This document shows positions 1-8,812 of a stretch of 64,000 bases of DNA, one piece after another (position 1 is the first letter of the stretch; each line of letters starts with the position of its first letter). The notes below the pieces were generated by a model, which saw only the letters and a program-made list of their open reading frames with translations, made no database searches and was not told where the DNA came from. The translations under genes and the position numbers were made by a program. The stretch spans positions 62,001 to 126,000 of the forward strand of contig NZ_JAODNV010000010.1 in NCBI RefSeq assembly GCF_025398195.1, read 5' to 3'. This DNA comes from Chelativorans petroleitrophicus. GTDB lineage: Bacteria; Pseudomonadota; Alphaproteobacteria; Rhizobiales; Rhizobiaceae.

Positions 1-647
1 CTGCGCGCGCGGTCGAGCAGGACGCGGTTGCCGACGCCATTCGCGCCGCCGAGCATGATGCCGGGCAGCCCGCCGCATTCCAGCCGCAGAGCAAGCTCTT
101 CCGGCCGGTGCCGGATCCCCAGCCGAGGCAGGTTGCCGTCGGCGGGGGGCTGCGTCCTCAGCCTCAGCCGCAGCTCCAGCAGCAGCCGCAGCCTCAGCTC
201 CAGCAGCAGCCGCAGCCTCAGTTCCAGCAGCAGCCGCAGCCTCAGTTCCAGCAGCCGCAACAGCCGGTTCAGCAGGCGCCTGTTGAGCCTGCTCCTGCGC
301 CTGCGCCGCGCATGCCGAAGGTGGAGGATTTTCCGCCGATCGTTCAGGCGGAGATTCAGGCCGGGGTAGCCGGGAAGTCCAGCGCCGAGCAGGAGGACCG
401 TGGGCCGATGGGGCTTCTGAAGCGGCTTACGCATGGCCTTTCGCGCCGTGACGAGGAAAGCCATTCACAGCCGCCGGAACCGCGCCTGCGCCAGGCTGAA
501 CCGCGCCGTCTGGAAAGCGACGGGCAGCTCTACGCGCCGCGCCGCGGCCAGCTCGACGAGCATGGACGGGTGGTACAGCCCCCGCGGCAGATGCAGGAAG
601 ACGACCAACTGGAGATACCCGCCTTCCTGAGGCGGCAGGCGAACTAA
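1..647 (+). CDS. ftsZ: Cell division protein FtsZ, C-terminal part (5' end outside window)
   Basis: This is the 3' end of ftsZ, read in the frame that starts at base 3; about 214 residues are present and the GTPase domain lies upstream of the window. FtsZ is the tubulin-like GTPase that forms the division ring. The visible part is the disordered linker and the conserved C-terminal peptide: the protein ends DDQLEIPAFLRRQAN, the tail that binds FtsA and other Z-ring partners. The linker holds a run of Pro-Gln repeats (162-257) and a second charged segment. The long linker is typical of Rhizobiales FtsZ. lpxC follows after a hairpin. Confidence 0.95.
   Translation, partial: ARAVEQDAVADAIRAAEHDAGQPAAFQPQSKLFRPVPDPQPRQVAVGGGLRPQPQPQLQQQPQPQLQQQPQPQFQQQPQPQFQQPQQPVQQAPVEPAPAPAPRMPKVEDFPPIVQAEIQAGVAGKSSAEQEDRGPMGLLKRLTHGLSRRDEESHSQPPEPRLRQAEPRRLESDGQLYAPRRGQLDEHGRVVQPPRQMQEDDQLEIPAFLRRQAN
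162..257 (+). repeat. 24-bp tandem repeat in the FtsZ linker
   Basis: Four tandem copies of a 24-bp unit encode the octapeptide PQPQLQQQ or PQPQFQQQ; the last copy is degenerate. The repeat is in frame, so copy-number change would lengthen or shorten the FtsZ linker by eight residues at a time without breaking the tail. Confidence 0.85.
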
Positions 648-675
648 CCGTAACGCTTTGTAACGACTTGTTAAT

Positions 676-699
676 AAACGGGTGCTGCGGCACCCGTTT
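676..699 (+). terminator. Hairpin after ftsZ
   Basis: A perfect 10-bp stem (AAACGGGTGC with GCACCCGTTT) and a 4-base loop lie 28 bases after the ftsZ stop. The T-tract that follows is weak, so this may be an intrinsic terminator or a 3'-end-stabilising hairpin. Confidence 0.6.
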
Positions 700-876
700 G
701 TCATTCCGAAAAAACGCGTTAAAACAAGGCATTAATGTTTGGAGCTGAAATCGTTTATCGCGTAATGAGAGGTAAAAAAGCGTGATTTGGCGAGGGGCGG
801 CTGGATCACTATCTTCGCTGGAGTTCGGGGGGAGTTATGGCGGGATTATCCCGCGCCGGTATCCAGAGCCGTCCGA

Positions 877-1863
877 ATGAAACAGATGACACATGCCGAG
901 CGGGCGGGCTTGTCGGGGGTTAAATTGTTCGAATATCAGTCGACGCTGAGGTCGCGCTGTTCGCTTGAAGGCGTGGGTGTGCACACGGGTGCTGCAGTTT
1001 CCATTCATTTCATGCCCGCCGAGCCCGATACGGGCATCGTGTTCCGGCGGGTGGATGAACAAGCGTCCGGCAAGGCGATCCGCGCTCTGGCGACCGAAGT
1101 CGGCGCCACAGACCTGTGCACCGGCCTTGGGAATCCCGCGGGCGATCATGTGGCGACCGTCGAGCATCTCATGGCCGCGCTCATGGCGATGGGCATCGAC
1201 AATGTGGCGATCGAAATCGACGGGCCGGAAGTCCCAATCATGGACGGCAGCGCCAACGCTTTCGTGGAGGCGTTCAGGAATGCGGGCATCCGGCAGCTTT
1301 CCGAGAAGCGCCGCTATATCCGGATCGTCAAGCCCGTGCGCATCGACATCGGCAGTTCCTGGGCCGAGTTCCGCCCCTATGACGGCACGCGGTTTGAGAT
1401 CGAGATCGATTTCGACAGCCCTGCGATCGGCCACCAGTTCCTCGCTGTTGACGTGACCCCCGAAAGCTTTGCGCGGGAGATCGGGCCTGCCCGCACATTC
1501 GGCTTCATCCGGGATGTGGAGCGGCTGTGGGCGGCCGGCTATGCGCTTGGCTCGTCGCTCGAGAATTCCGTGGTCATTGGTGACGATCACCGGGTCATCA
1601 ATGCGGGCGGTTTACGTTTCGAAAACGAGTTCGTGCGTCACAAGATGCTCGACGCCGTGGGCGATCTGGCCTTGGCAGGTGCCCGCTTCATCGGCTGCTT
1701 CCGCTCGTATCGCGGCGGCCACAGGGTCAACGCCGCCGCCCTGCGCCATCTGCTTTCCGACCGTTCGGCCTTCGAGGTTGTCGAGACGACCCGGCGCGGT
1801 CCCGGCCGTGCGGCGGAGATGGTTGCCGTCAGTTCGGCGGTTCATGCCCCTTGGGTGATCTGA
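877..1863 (+). CDS. lpxC: UDP-3-O-acyl-N-acetylglucosamine deacetylase LpxC
   Basis: LpxC is the zinc amidase of the committed step of lipid A synthesis, removing acetate from UDP-3-O-acyl-GlcNAc in the cytoplasm. With the ATG at 877 the protein has 328 residues. Zinc and catalytic motifs are visible: EHLMAAL at 96-102 with the first His ligand, HKMLD at 255-259 with the second His and Asp ligands, and the catalytic-region His at 282 (RGGHRVN). An in-frame TTG at 787 would add 30 residues unlike the family and was not chosen; the ribosome site before 877 is weak, so the exact start is uncertain. It lies between ftsZ and bamD, the usual rhizobial order. Confidence 0.93.
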   Translation: MKQMTHAERAGLSGVKLFEYQSTLRSRCSLEGVGVHTGAAVSIHFMPAEPDTGIVFRRVDEQASGKAIRALATEVGATDLCTGLGNPAGDHVATVEHLMAALMAMGIDNVAIEIDGPEVPIMDGSANAFVEAFRNAGIRQLSEKRRYIRIVKPVRIDIGSSWAEFRPYDGTRFEIEIDFDSPAIGHQFLAVDVTPESFAREIGPARTFGFIRDVERLWAAGYALGSSLENSVVIGDDHRVINAGGLRFENEFVRHKMLDAVGDLALAGARFIGCFRSYRGGHRVNAAALRHLLSDRSAFEVVETTRRGPGRAAEMVAVSSAVHAPWVI

Positions 1864-2000
1864 GGGCGGCGCATCGGCTGTCCTCCTGTTTGCCACAAAA
1901 TTGCGCTAATAAGCCCGGATAGCGTTGCCGCGCGTTCGGTTTATAGATTATGACTGCCTGCGCATCTTCGTTTCGTCTTGCCAGGGGAAGCTTTCGCGAA

Positions 2001-2876
2001 ATGCCTTTTTCCAGCGTTGCCAGCAATCCTCGCCGGGCACGGCCCCTGTTATTGGCGCTTACGGCTGTGGCCGTTTCCCTGCTGCTTGCCGGCTGCAATG
2101 CGGAGAAGGACATGGACCTGTCCGCGTTGACGGTGGAGGATCCGGAGCCGGCCGACGTTCTCTACAATCAGGGGTTGGCCAACCTGAACGCGGGCCGCAT
2201 GAAGGAAGCAGTGGCGAAGTTCGAGGCCGTCGATCGGCAGCATCCCTATACGGAGTTTGCTCGCAAGGCGCTGCTGATGAAGACGTTCGCCCATTACCGG
2301 CGCGGCGAATACACCGAGGCGATCAGCGCTGGCCAGCGCTACCTGACGCTCTATCCTACGAGCGAGGACGCCGCCTATGCTCAGTATCTGATCGGGCTCA
2401 GCCACTTCAGGCAGATCAAGAACGTCACGCAGGACCAGAGGGACGCCCGGCTCACCATCGAGGCTATGCAGCAGCTGGTGGACCGATGGCCGGATTCGGA
2501 ATATGTGGCCGACGCGGAAGCCAAGATACTCTTTGCCCGCGATCAGCTTGCCGGCAAGGAGATGCAGATCGGGCGCTATTATCTGGAGCGGCGTGAATAT
2601 ATCGCGGCGATTCGGCGCTTCCGCGGCGTGGTGGAGAATTACTCCGATACCCGGCATGTGGAGGAAGCTCTGGCGCGCCTCGTTGAGGCCTATTATGCCA
2701 TGGGAATCGCATCGGAGGCGCAGACGGCGGCCGCCGTGCTGGGGCACAACTATCCCGATAGCCAGTGGTACAAGGATTCCTATGCGCTTCTGCAGTCGGG
2801 CGGGCTTGAACCGCGCGAGGACCGGGGCTCATGGATTTCCAAGGCCGCGAGCCTAATTACAGGGGCTGGCAGCTAG
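2001..2876 (+). CDS. bamD: Outer membrane assembly lipoprotein BamD
   Basis: BamD (ComL) is the essential lipoprotein of the BAM complex that inserts beta-barrel proteins into the outer membrane. From the ATG at 2001 it has 291 residues: a signal peptide with a clear lipobox (LLAGC, Cys at about 32), then tetratricopeptide-type helices over most of the length (for example [15 protein letters not shown] and [11 protein letters not shown]). An upstream ATG at 1950 would add 17 residues before the signal peptide; 2001 is preferred because AGGGG lies upstream, though its spacing is long. recN starts 6 bases after the stop, so the two are probably cotranscribed. Confidence 0.93.
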   Translation: MPFSSVASNPRRARPLLLALTAVAVSLLLAGCNAEKDMDLSALTVEDPEPADVLYNQGLANLNAGRMKEAVAKFEAVDRQHPYTEFARKALLMKTFAHYRRGEYTEAISAGQRYLTLYPTSEDAAYAQYLIGLSHFRQIKNVTQDQRDARLTIEAMQQLVDRWPDSEYVADAEAKILFARDQLAGKEMQIGRYYLERREYIAAIRRFRGVVENYSDTRHVEEALARLVEAYYAMGIASEAQTAAAVLGHNYPDSQWYKDSYALLQSGGLEPREDRGSWISKAASLITGAGS

Positions 2877-2882
2877 GCACCC

Positions 2883-4556
2883 ATGCTGTCGCACCTTTCG
2901 ATCCGCGATATCGTCCTGATCGAACGGCTCGACATCGACTTTTCCGCCGGGCTTTCCGTGCTGACGGGTGAGACCGGTGCGGGCAAGTCCATCCTGCTCG
3001 ACGCGCTGTCGCTGGCGCTGGGCGCCAGGGGCGATGCGGCTCTGGTTCGCCACGGCGCTGCTCAGGGGCAGGTTACAGCCGTTTTCGATGTTCCCGCCGT
3101 GCATCCCGCACGGCGGATTCTGCGCGAAAACGCGCTGGATGACGACGGCGACATCATCCTGCGCCGCATACAGGCGGCCGACGGGCGAACCCGCGTGTTC
3201 ATCAACGACCAGCCGGCCAGTGTCGCCCTGATGCGCGAGGTCGGCCGTGCGCTGGTGGAAATCCATGGGCAGCATGACGAGCGGGCGCTGGTGGACGTTG
3301 CCACGCACCGGAGCCTGCTCGATGCCTTTGGCGGGCTCAACGAACGGGTGGCCGGGGTGCGGCAGGCGTGGCGCGCCTGGCGCGACGCGGAGCTGGCGCT
3401 TTCCCGCCACAGGGCAAAGGTGGAGGCGGCTGCACGGGAGGCGGATTTCCTGCGCGCTTCCGTGGAGGAGCTCACAAAGCTCGATCCGCAGCCGGGCGAG
3501 GAAACGGCCCTTGCCGAGGAGCGCGCCGGGATGATGCGCGCCGAGAAGATCGCCGCGGACATCGCCGACGCGCAGGAAGTTCTTTCCGGTCATGCGTCGC
3601 CCGTGCCGCAGCTTGCGAGCCTTCTGCGGCGGTTGCAGCGCAAGGCGCAGGAGGCGCCGGGCCTTCTGGACGAGATCGTGACTTCGCTCGATGAGGCACT
3701 GATTTCCCTCGATGCAGCCCAGAGCGCCGTGGAGGCGGCGATGCGCGCGAGCGAATTCGACCCTGAGCGCCTGGAACAGACCGAGGAGCGGCTGTTTGCG
3801 CTGCGTGCGGCGGCACGCAAGCACAATGTCGCCGTCGATGATCTTGCCGCGCTGCGCGACAGGATGGATGCCGACCTTGCCGATCTCGATGCGGGCGAGG
3901 AAAGATTGGCCGCTTTGGAAAAGGAGGCTGCGGCGCTCCGCGCGGCCTATGACAGGGCGGCCAGCCTCTTGTCCGAAGAGCGGCGCCATGCCGCCGAGGC
4001 GCTGGTGAGCGCGGTGATGGCCGAACTTCCGGCGCTGAAGTTGGAGCGCGCCCAGTTCATCGTGAATGTGGACAGCGAGTCGGCGGACCGGTCCGAAGAC
4101 GGGATCGACCGGGTGGAGTTCTGGGTCCAGACCAATCCGGGCACGCGGCCCGGGCCGATGATGAAGGTGGCTTCAGGCGGCGAGCTTTCCCGCTTTCTGC
4201 TGGCGCTCAAGGTGGCGCTTGCCGACCGGGGCTCGGCACCCACGCTTGTCTTTGACGAAATTGACACGGGTGTGGGCGGCGCGGTGGCCGATGCCATTGG
4301 CCATCGGCTGGCGCGGCTCGCGGAGCATATCCAGGTTCTGGCGGTCACCCACGCGCCTCAGGTGGCCGCGCGCGCGCATACCCATTACCTTATTGCCAAG
4401 AGCGGCCATGACCGGGTCACCACCGGCGTGACGGTGATGGATGCCGCGGCCCGTCAGGAGGAGATCGCAAGGATGCTTGCGGGCGCGACGATCACCGACG
4501 AGGCGCGCGCCGCCGCCCAGCGGCTTCTGAGCGGCAGCACGGTTATGGCGGGGTAG
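2883..4556 (+). CDS. recN: DNA repair protein RecN
   Basis: RecN is an SMC-like ATPase that helps repair double-strand breaks. The 557-residue protein has the Walker A motif GETGAGKS at 29-36, a long central coiled coil rich in Glu, Ala and Arg (about 150-370), a signature region near SGGELSRFLLALK, and Walker B in LVFDEIDTGVGG, followed by the HAPQVAARAH switch. Length matches the family. It follows bamD closely and is convergent with the aminotransferase gene, 15 bases separating the stops. No GAAC-N7-GAAC box was seen immediately upstream, so expression probably comes from the bamD promoter. Confidence 0.95.
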   Translation: MLSHLSIRDIVLIERLDIDFSAGLSVLTGETGAGKSILLDALSLALGARGDAALVRHGAAQGQVTAVFDVPAVHPARRILRENALDDDGDIILRRIQAADGRTRVFINDQPASVALMREVGRALVEIHGQHDERALVDVATHRSLLDAFGGLNERVAGVRQAWRAWRDAELALSRHRAKVEAAAREADFLRASVEELTKLDPQPGEETALAEERAGMMRAEKIAADIADAQEVLSGHASPVPQLASLLRRLQRKAQEAPGLLDEIVTSLDEALISLDAAQSAVEAAMRASEFDPERLEQTEERLFALRAAARKHNVAVDDLAALRDRMDADLADLDAGEERLAALEKEAAALRAAYDRAASLLSEERRHAAEALVSAVMAELPALKLERAQFIVNVDSESADRSEDGIDRVEFWVQTNPGTRPGPMMKVASGGELSRFLLALKVALADRGSAPTLVFDEIDTGVGGAVADAIGHRLARLAEHIQVLAVTHAPQVAARAHTHYLIAKSGHDRVTTGVTVMDAAARQEEIARMLAGATITDEARAAAQRLLSGSTVMAG

Positions 4557-4571
4557 GGCGGCCGGCAGCCC

Positions 4572-5948
4572 TCAGGCGCCGAACACCTTTTGAACCGCCT
4601 TTACCGTCGCATCCACGATGCGGTCGGCTTCTTCACGTGTGAGGCAGAGCGGCGGAGCAAAGCCCAATATGTCGCCCTGCGGCATCGCGCGACCGATCAC
4701 GCCTTCTTCGAGCAGGGCGGCAGCGATCTGCGGCCCGATTTTCTTGCCCGCGTCGAAGGCGCGGCGGCTTTCCTTGTCCTCCACGAATTCCAAGGCGCAC
4801 AGCAGGCCTTCGCCGCGCACCTCGCCGACATGCCGGTGGCCGCCGACGGCTTCCTTCATAGCGTTCAGGAAGTGGCGTCCCGTCTCGGCGGCGTTCTTGA
4901 CGAGCCCCAGACTGTCAACCAGCTTCAGATTGGCAACGCCCGCCGCCGCCCCGATGGGATGCGCCGAATAGGTCCAGCCATGGCCGATGGGGCCGTTCTC
5001 GTCCGTGCCGCGCTCCAGCACCTCCCAGACCTTCTTCGAGACGATCGATCCCGAAAGCGGCGCGTAGGCTGACGTCAGCCCCTTGGCGATGGTGATGATG
5101 TCCGGCTCGATCCCGTAATGGTCCGAACCGAACATGGAACCCAGCCGGCCGAAGCCGGTCACGACCTCGTCAGCGATCAGAAGGATGTCGTGCTTTTTCA
5201 GCACCTTCTGGATGGCATCCCAGTAGCCTGCCGGCGGCGGCACGATGCCGCCGGTTCCCAGTACCGGCTCGCCGATGAAGGCAGCGATGGTGTCGGCGCC
5301 CTCGCGCTCGATCAGCGCCTCCAGCTCTGCGGCGAGATAGGCGGTGAGATCCTCCTCGCTCATGGCTGAATCGGGCCGGCGGTAATAATAGGGCGCTTCG
5401 GTGTGCAGGATCGGCGCCAGCGGCAGGTCGAACTTGTTGTGGAACGTGGCGAGGCCGGTGAGCGACCCGGTCATCAGGCCCGAGCCGTGATAGCCGCGCC
5501 AGCGCGAGATGATCTTCTTCTTTTCGGGGCGGCCCAGGATGTTGTTGTAGTACCAGACGAGCTTGATGTTGGTTTCGTTGGCGTCAGAGCCGCCGAGGCC
5601 GAAATAGACCTTCGACATGTTTTTCGGCGCGCGCTCCAGGATCATCTTTGCGAGCGTGATGGACGCCTCGGTGCCGTGGCCGACATAGGCGTGGTAATAG
5701 GCGAGCTCCTTCGCCTGCGCGGCGATGGCCTCGGCAATCTCGGTGCGGCCGTAGCCGACATTGACGCAGTAGAGCCCGGCAAAGGCGTCGAGCAGCCGCC
5801 GCCCGTTGCGGTCCTCAATGTAGACGCCCGAGCCGCCGGTCACGATGCGATTGGGGCTTTCCCCGCGCGCATGCTGGGCGAGGTGGGTCGAGGGGTGGAA
5901 GAAGTATTCCCGGTCCCACTGGTCAAGCTGGTCGTTCTTCAAAAACAT
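4572..5948 (-). CDS. Class III aminotransferase of the ectoine island, probable diaminobutyrate transaminase
   Basis: A PLP-dependent class III (omega) aminotransferase of 458 residues. The PLP lysine is in IITIAKGLTSAY, the cofactor Asp in LLIADEVVTGFGRLG, and substrate/cofactor residues in YHGSG. It is the last gene of the minus-strand ectoine block, 9 bases after the M24 gene. In Ruegeria-type ectoine clusters an aminotransferase called Atf follows asnC and ssd in the same way; it is proposed to convert L-2,4-diaminobutyrate to aspartate 4-semialdehyde. That assignment here rests on context; by sequence alone it could be another omega-amino-acid:pyruvate transaminase. Confidence 0.8.
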   Translation of the reverse strand: MFLKNDQLDQWDREYFFHPSTHLAQHARGESPNRIVTGGSGVYIEDRNGRRLLDAFAGLYCVNVGYGRTEIAEAIAAQAKELAYYHAYVGHGTEASITLAKMILERAPKNMSKVYFGLGGSDANETNIKLVWYYNNILGRPEKKKIISRWRGYHGSGLMTGSLTGLATFHNKFDLPLAPILHTEAPYYYRRPDSAMSEEDLTAYLAAELEALIEREGADTIAAFIGEPVLGTGGIVPPPAGYWDAIQKVLKKHDILLIADEVVTGFGRLGSMFGSDHYGIEPDIITIAKGLTSAYAPLSGSIVSKKVWEVLERGTDENGPIGHGWTYSAHPIGAAAGVANLKLVDSLGLVKNAAETGRHFLNAMKEAVGGHRHVGEVRGEGLLCALEFVEDKESRRAFDAGKKIGPQIAAALLEEGVIGRAMPQGDILGFAPPLCLTREEADRIVDATVKAVQKVFGA

Positions 5949-5957
5949 GGCAGTCTC

Positions 5958-7172
5958 CTATTTGATTGTGGGGCCGAGCGGCGTCTTCGTCAGCACTTCC
6001 GGGCCGTTAGGGCCGAGCAGAACCGCGTTGGAGACGAAGTAGTCGCCCTTGCCGGTGCCCATGAGCCAGGACAGGATGTGGAAGCTCATGCCCTCGCGGA
6101 TTTCCATGTCGGAATCGTGCCGAAGGCCCGTGACGCGGTTGCCGCCCGTCCATGAGGGCGGGAAGCCGATGCCGACACAGTAGCCGCAATGATGGCGGCG
6201 GTAATGAGAAAGCCCCGCCTCATCCACGACGCCCTGCCAGGCGGCATAGACGTCCCGGGCGCGCGCGCCGCGCTTCAAGGCGCCAAGCACGGCGCGGAAG
6301 GCATTGGTGGCGACTTCGGCCATGCGCGCATCCTCGTCGCGGATCGAGCCGACATGGATGAGCCGCCCCAAGGGCGCATGATAGCGGCTCACGCAGCCCG
6401 AAAGCTCGATGAACACCGGCTCGCCGGCCCGGTAGGTGCCGTTTCCCCAGGTGGCATGCTCCTCGCCGAGCCGCTCGCCCGGGCGGATGAACGGGCCAAA
6501 ACCGGGGGCATCGCCACCCGCGCGGATCATGGCGGCATGGCATTCCGCCACCACGTCACGTTCCGCCGCGCCGTCGCGGATGGCCTTGATGGCGGCCGCG
6601 GCCGCTGCGTCGGACACGATCGCCGCCTTGCGCATGAGCTGCTGCTCGGCGGGGGATTTCACGAGCCGCAGATCGTCCACAAGCCCGGTCACGTCCACCC
6701 AGTGGACGTTCGAGAGGCTTTCGCGCAACGCGTGGCCGAAACCGTAGGAATGGCCGGACGACCAGGTTTCCACGCCGATGCGCACGGCGCCTTCGGTGTG
6801 CTCCCCGATTTCGGCCACCACCTCCTTCAGAAGGGCGCGAGAGCGGTCCTTGGCGGCGAAGGAGTCTTTCAGGACGCGCACGGCGAGATCGGCCGCCGTC
6901 TCGTTGTCCTCATGGCCGCGGAAAAGGGCGTTGCGCACCTGCTTCTGGATGGAGACGCGCTCCATCTGGCGCGTGATGAGCAGCATGTCGCCGTCGCCCG
7001 GCACGATCAGCAGGTGGGGCGCGAAGTAGCCCCAGTGGTCGAGGCCGGTGAGATAGAAAATGTTTTCCGGCGTGGACAGGAGGATCATGTCCAGCCCGCG
7101 CGCGCTCATCACCTGCCGGACGGCTTCCAGCCTCCGGCCGAGTTCCTCATCGGTGAACGGGTTGTCGAACAT
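5958..7172 (-). CDS. M24-family hydrolase, second DoeA-like paralogue in the ectoine island
   Basis: A 404-residue creatinase/prolidase-fold (M24) protein: an N-terminal domain (about 1-165; ENIFYLTGLDHWGYF) and a C-terminal pita-bread domain with HHCGYCVGIGFPPSWTGG, EGMSFHI and ELSGCVSRYHAPLGR. It resembles the ectoine hydrolase encoded at 14787 but is clearly a different subgroup. It sits between the semialdehyde dehydrogenase and the aminotransferase genes, where the Ruegeria-type cluster has none. It might hydrolyse a related cyclic amidine such as 5-hydroxyectoine, or an acyl-amino-acid intermediate; this is inference. Some metal ligands of true aminopeptidases appear replaced, as is usual in the creatinase branch. 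Confidence 0.8.
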   Translation of the reverse strand: MFDNPFTDEELGRRLEAVRQVMSARGLDMILLSTPENIFYLTGLDHWGYFAPHLLIVPGDGDMLLITRQMERVSIQKQVRNALFRGHEDNETAADLAVRVLKDSFAAKDRSRALLKEVVAEIGEHTEGAVRIGVETWSSGHSYGFGHALRESLSNVHWVDVTGLVDDLRLVKSPAEQQLMRKAAIVSDAAAAAAIKAIRDGAAERDVVAECHAAMIRAGGDAPGFGPFIRPGERLGEEHATWGNGTYRAGEPVFIELSGCVSRYHAPLGRLIHVGSIRDEDARMAEVATNAFRAVLGALKRGARARDVYAAWQGVVDEAGLSHYRRHHCGYCVGIGFPPSWTGGNRVTGLRHDSDMEIREGMSFHILSWLMGTGKGDYFVSNAVLLGPNGPEVLTKTPLGPTIK

Positions 7173-7197
7173 TCGAGACTATCTTCAGCCCAGATTT

Positions 7198-8682
7198 TCA
7201 ACGGGTATCGGCGCACACATATTTGACATTGGTGAATTCCTCCATGCCCATTCGCGATCCCTCGCGGCCAAGCCCCGCCTGCTTCGTGCCGCCGAAGGGG
7301 ATGGGGGCACCGGTGATCTTGGTGCGGTTGACGGCCACCATGCCGAACTCCAGCAAACGAGTGAAACGGGCAATGCGCGCCGGGCTTTGCGTGTGCAGAT
7401 AGGCGACCAGCCCGGTCTCGGTGTCGTTGGCCTGCTGCAGCACGTCGTCCTCACTGTCGAAGGGCGTGAAAGCCGCGATCGGCCCGAACGTCTCCTCGCG
7501 GAAAATCAGCGCATCCGGAGGCACGTCGGCGAGAACCGTGGGCAGGAAGAAATTGGGCCCGATGTTCGAGCGCTTGCCGCCGGTAAGGAGCCGCGCACCC
7601 CTCTTCAGCGCATCGGCCACATGCGCCTCCTGTTTCGCGACGGCGCGCGCATTGATGAGCGGGCCGATGTCGGGGTCTTCGAGACCCGGTCCGATCGAAA
7701 GCGCGCGCACCTTTTCGGCAAAGGCCTCCACAAAGGCGTCGTAGATCGGCTGCTCGATATAGAAGCGGTTTGCCGCGAGGCAGTCCTGGCCCGATGTGGC
7801 GAACTTCGCCGAAACTGCGCTTTCCACCGCGCGCTCAAAGTCGCAGTCGGCGAAGGCGATGAAGGGCGCATGCCCGCCGAGCTCCATGACCAGCTTTTTC
7901 ACCGTCGGCGCGCACTGGCCATAGAGCAGCCGGCCGATCTCGGTCGAGCCCGTGAAGGAGAGCACGCGGACGTGAAGCGAAGCGGTCATGGCGCCGACCA
8001 CCTCGGCTGCCTTGCCCGTCAGCACGTTAAGGACGCCGGCGGGGAAACCGGCGCGCTCGGCAAGCTCCGCCAGCGCGAGTGCGGAGAAGGGCGTTTCCGA
8101 AGAAGGGTGGGCCACGACTGTGCAGCCGGCGGCAAGCGCGGCCGCGGCCTTGCGCGTGAGCATGGCGGAGGGAAAATTCCACGGCGTGACAAGTCCCGCT
8201 ACGCCTGCCGGTTCACGCGAGATCCGCATCTGCGCGTCGGGCAGGTGCGAGGTCACGCTTTCGATATTCAGCCGTTTTGCTTCCTCGGCATAGAATTCCA
8301 CGAAGGAGGCGGCATAGTCGATCTCGCCGCACGCTTCCGAAAGCGGCTTGCCCTGTTCGATGACCATCAGCCGGGCGAGGTCTTCGCGCGCATTGACGAT
8401 CAGGCCGTGCCAGCGGAGCAGGATCTGCGAGCGCTCCTGCGGCAGAAGCATGGACCATTCGCGAAAGGCGCGGTGGGCGGCGGAAATGGTCTCGTCCACC
8501 TGTGCGGCGCTCAGCGCGGGTACCGCGCCGACGCGCGTTCCGTCAGCCGGGTTTGTCACGTCGATCTCCGCTCCGTCGGGAGCAGCGATCCAGCGCCCGT
8601 CCGCATAGGCGTATTCGCGGAAGAGGCGCGGATCATGAAGGGCGGAAAGAGCGGTCTTTTCAAGTGCAGCAAGGGCTGACAT
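7198..8682 (-). CDS. NAD(P)-dependent semialdehyde dehydrogenase (DoeC/Ssd-like)
   Basis: A 494-residue aldehyde dehydrogenase related to succinate-semialdehyde dehydrogenases. Visible motifs are TPWNFPSAMLTRKAAAA (cofactor binding), FTGSTEIGRLL, MELGGHAPFIAF with the general-base Glu, the catalytic Cys in ATSGQDCLAANRFY, and EETFGPIAAF. In the ectoine pathway the DoeC/Ssd enzyme oxidises aspartate semialdehyde to aspartate, which fits its place. The start at 8682 (MSALAAL) has GGGAG about 8 bases upstream; a longer reading from 8781 adds an unsupported leader. A 130-base gap separates it from the regulator gene, so it may have its own promoter. Confidence 0.88.
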   Translation of the reverse strand: MSALAALEKTALSALHDPRLFREYAYADGRWIAAPDGAEIDVTNPADGTRVGAVPALSAAQVDETISAAHRAFREWSMLLPQERSQILLRWHGLIVNAREDLARLMVIEQGKPLSEACGEIDYAASFVEFYAEEAKRLNIESVTSHLPDAQMRISREPAGVAGLVTPWNFPSAMLTRKAAAALAAGCTVVAHPSSETPFSALALAELAERAGFPAGVLNVLTGKAAEVVGAMTASLHVRVLSFTGSTEIGRLLYGQCAPTVKKLVMELGGHAPFIAFADCDFERAVESAVSAKFATSGQDCLAANRFYIEQPIYDAFVEAFAEKVRALSIGPGLEDPDIGPLINARAVAKQEAHVADALKRGARLLTGGKRSNIGPNFFLPTVLADVPPDALIFREETFGPIAAFTPFDSEDDVLQQANDTETGLVAYLHTQSPARIARFTRLLEFGMVAVNRTKITGAPIPFGGTKQAGLGREGSRMGMEEFTNVKYVCADTR

Positions 8683-8812
8683 CGGCTCACTCCCGGACTC
8701 GGATTTGCTCTTTGGGAACCTTGTGTCCGTTATGCTATGCGGGCAGCCAAAATTTCGTTGGGAAGCGCGCCGCGACCCCAAAGATTCTTCCGATTTTACG
8801 GGGGCTTGCCGC

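Noticed and set aside
162-257. CRISPR-like short tandem repeats
   Set aside because: The units are contiguous with no spacers and are in frame within ftsZ.
28-369. Ser/Arg-rich open frame on the plus strand
   Set aside because: It is the repeat region of ftsZ read in another frame; the Pro-Gln frame leads to the conserved FtsZ tail.
787-876. TTG at 787 as the lpxC start
   Set aside because: The extra 30 residues match nothing in LpxC proteins; ATG at 877 gives the usual length.
7060-8679. 539-residue plus-strand open frame
   Set aside because: Antisense to the semialdehyde dehydrogenase gene; His/Arg/Gly-rich without motifs.
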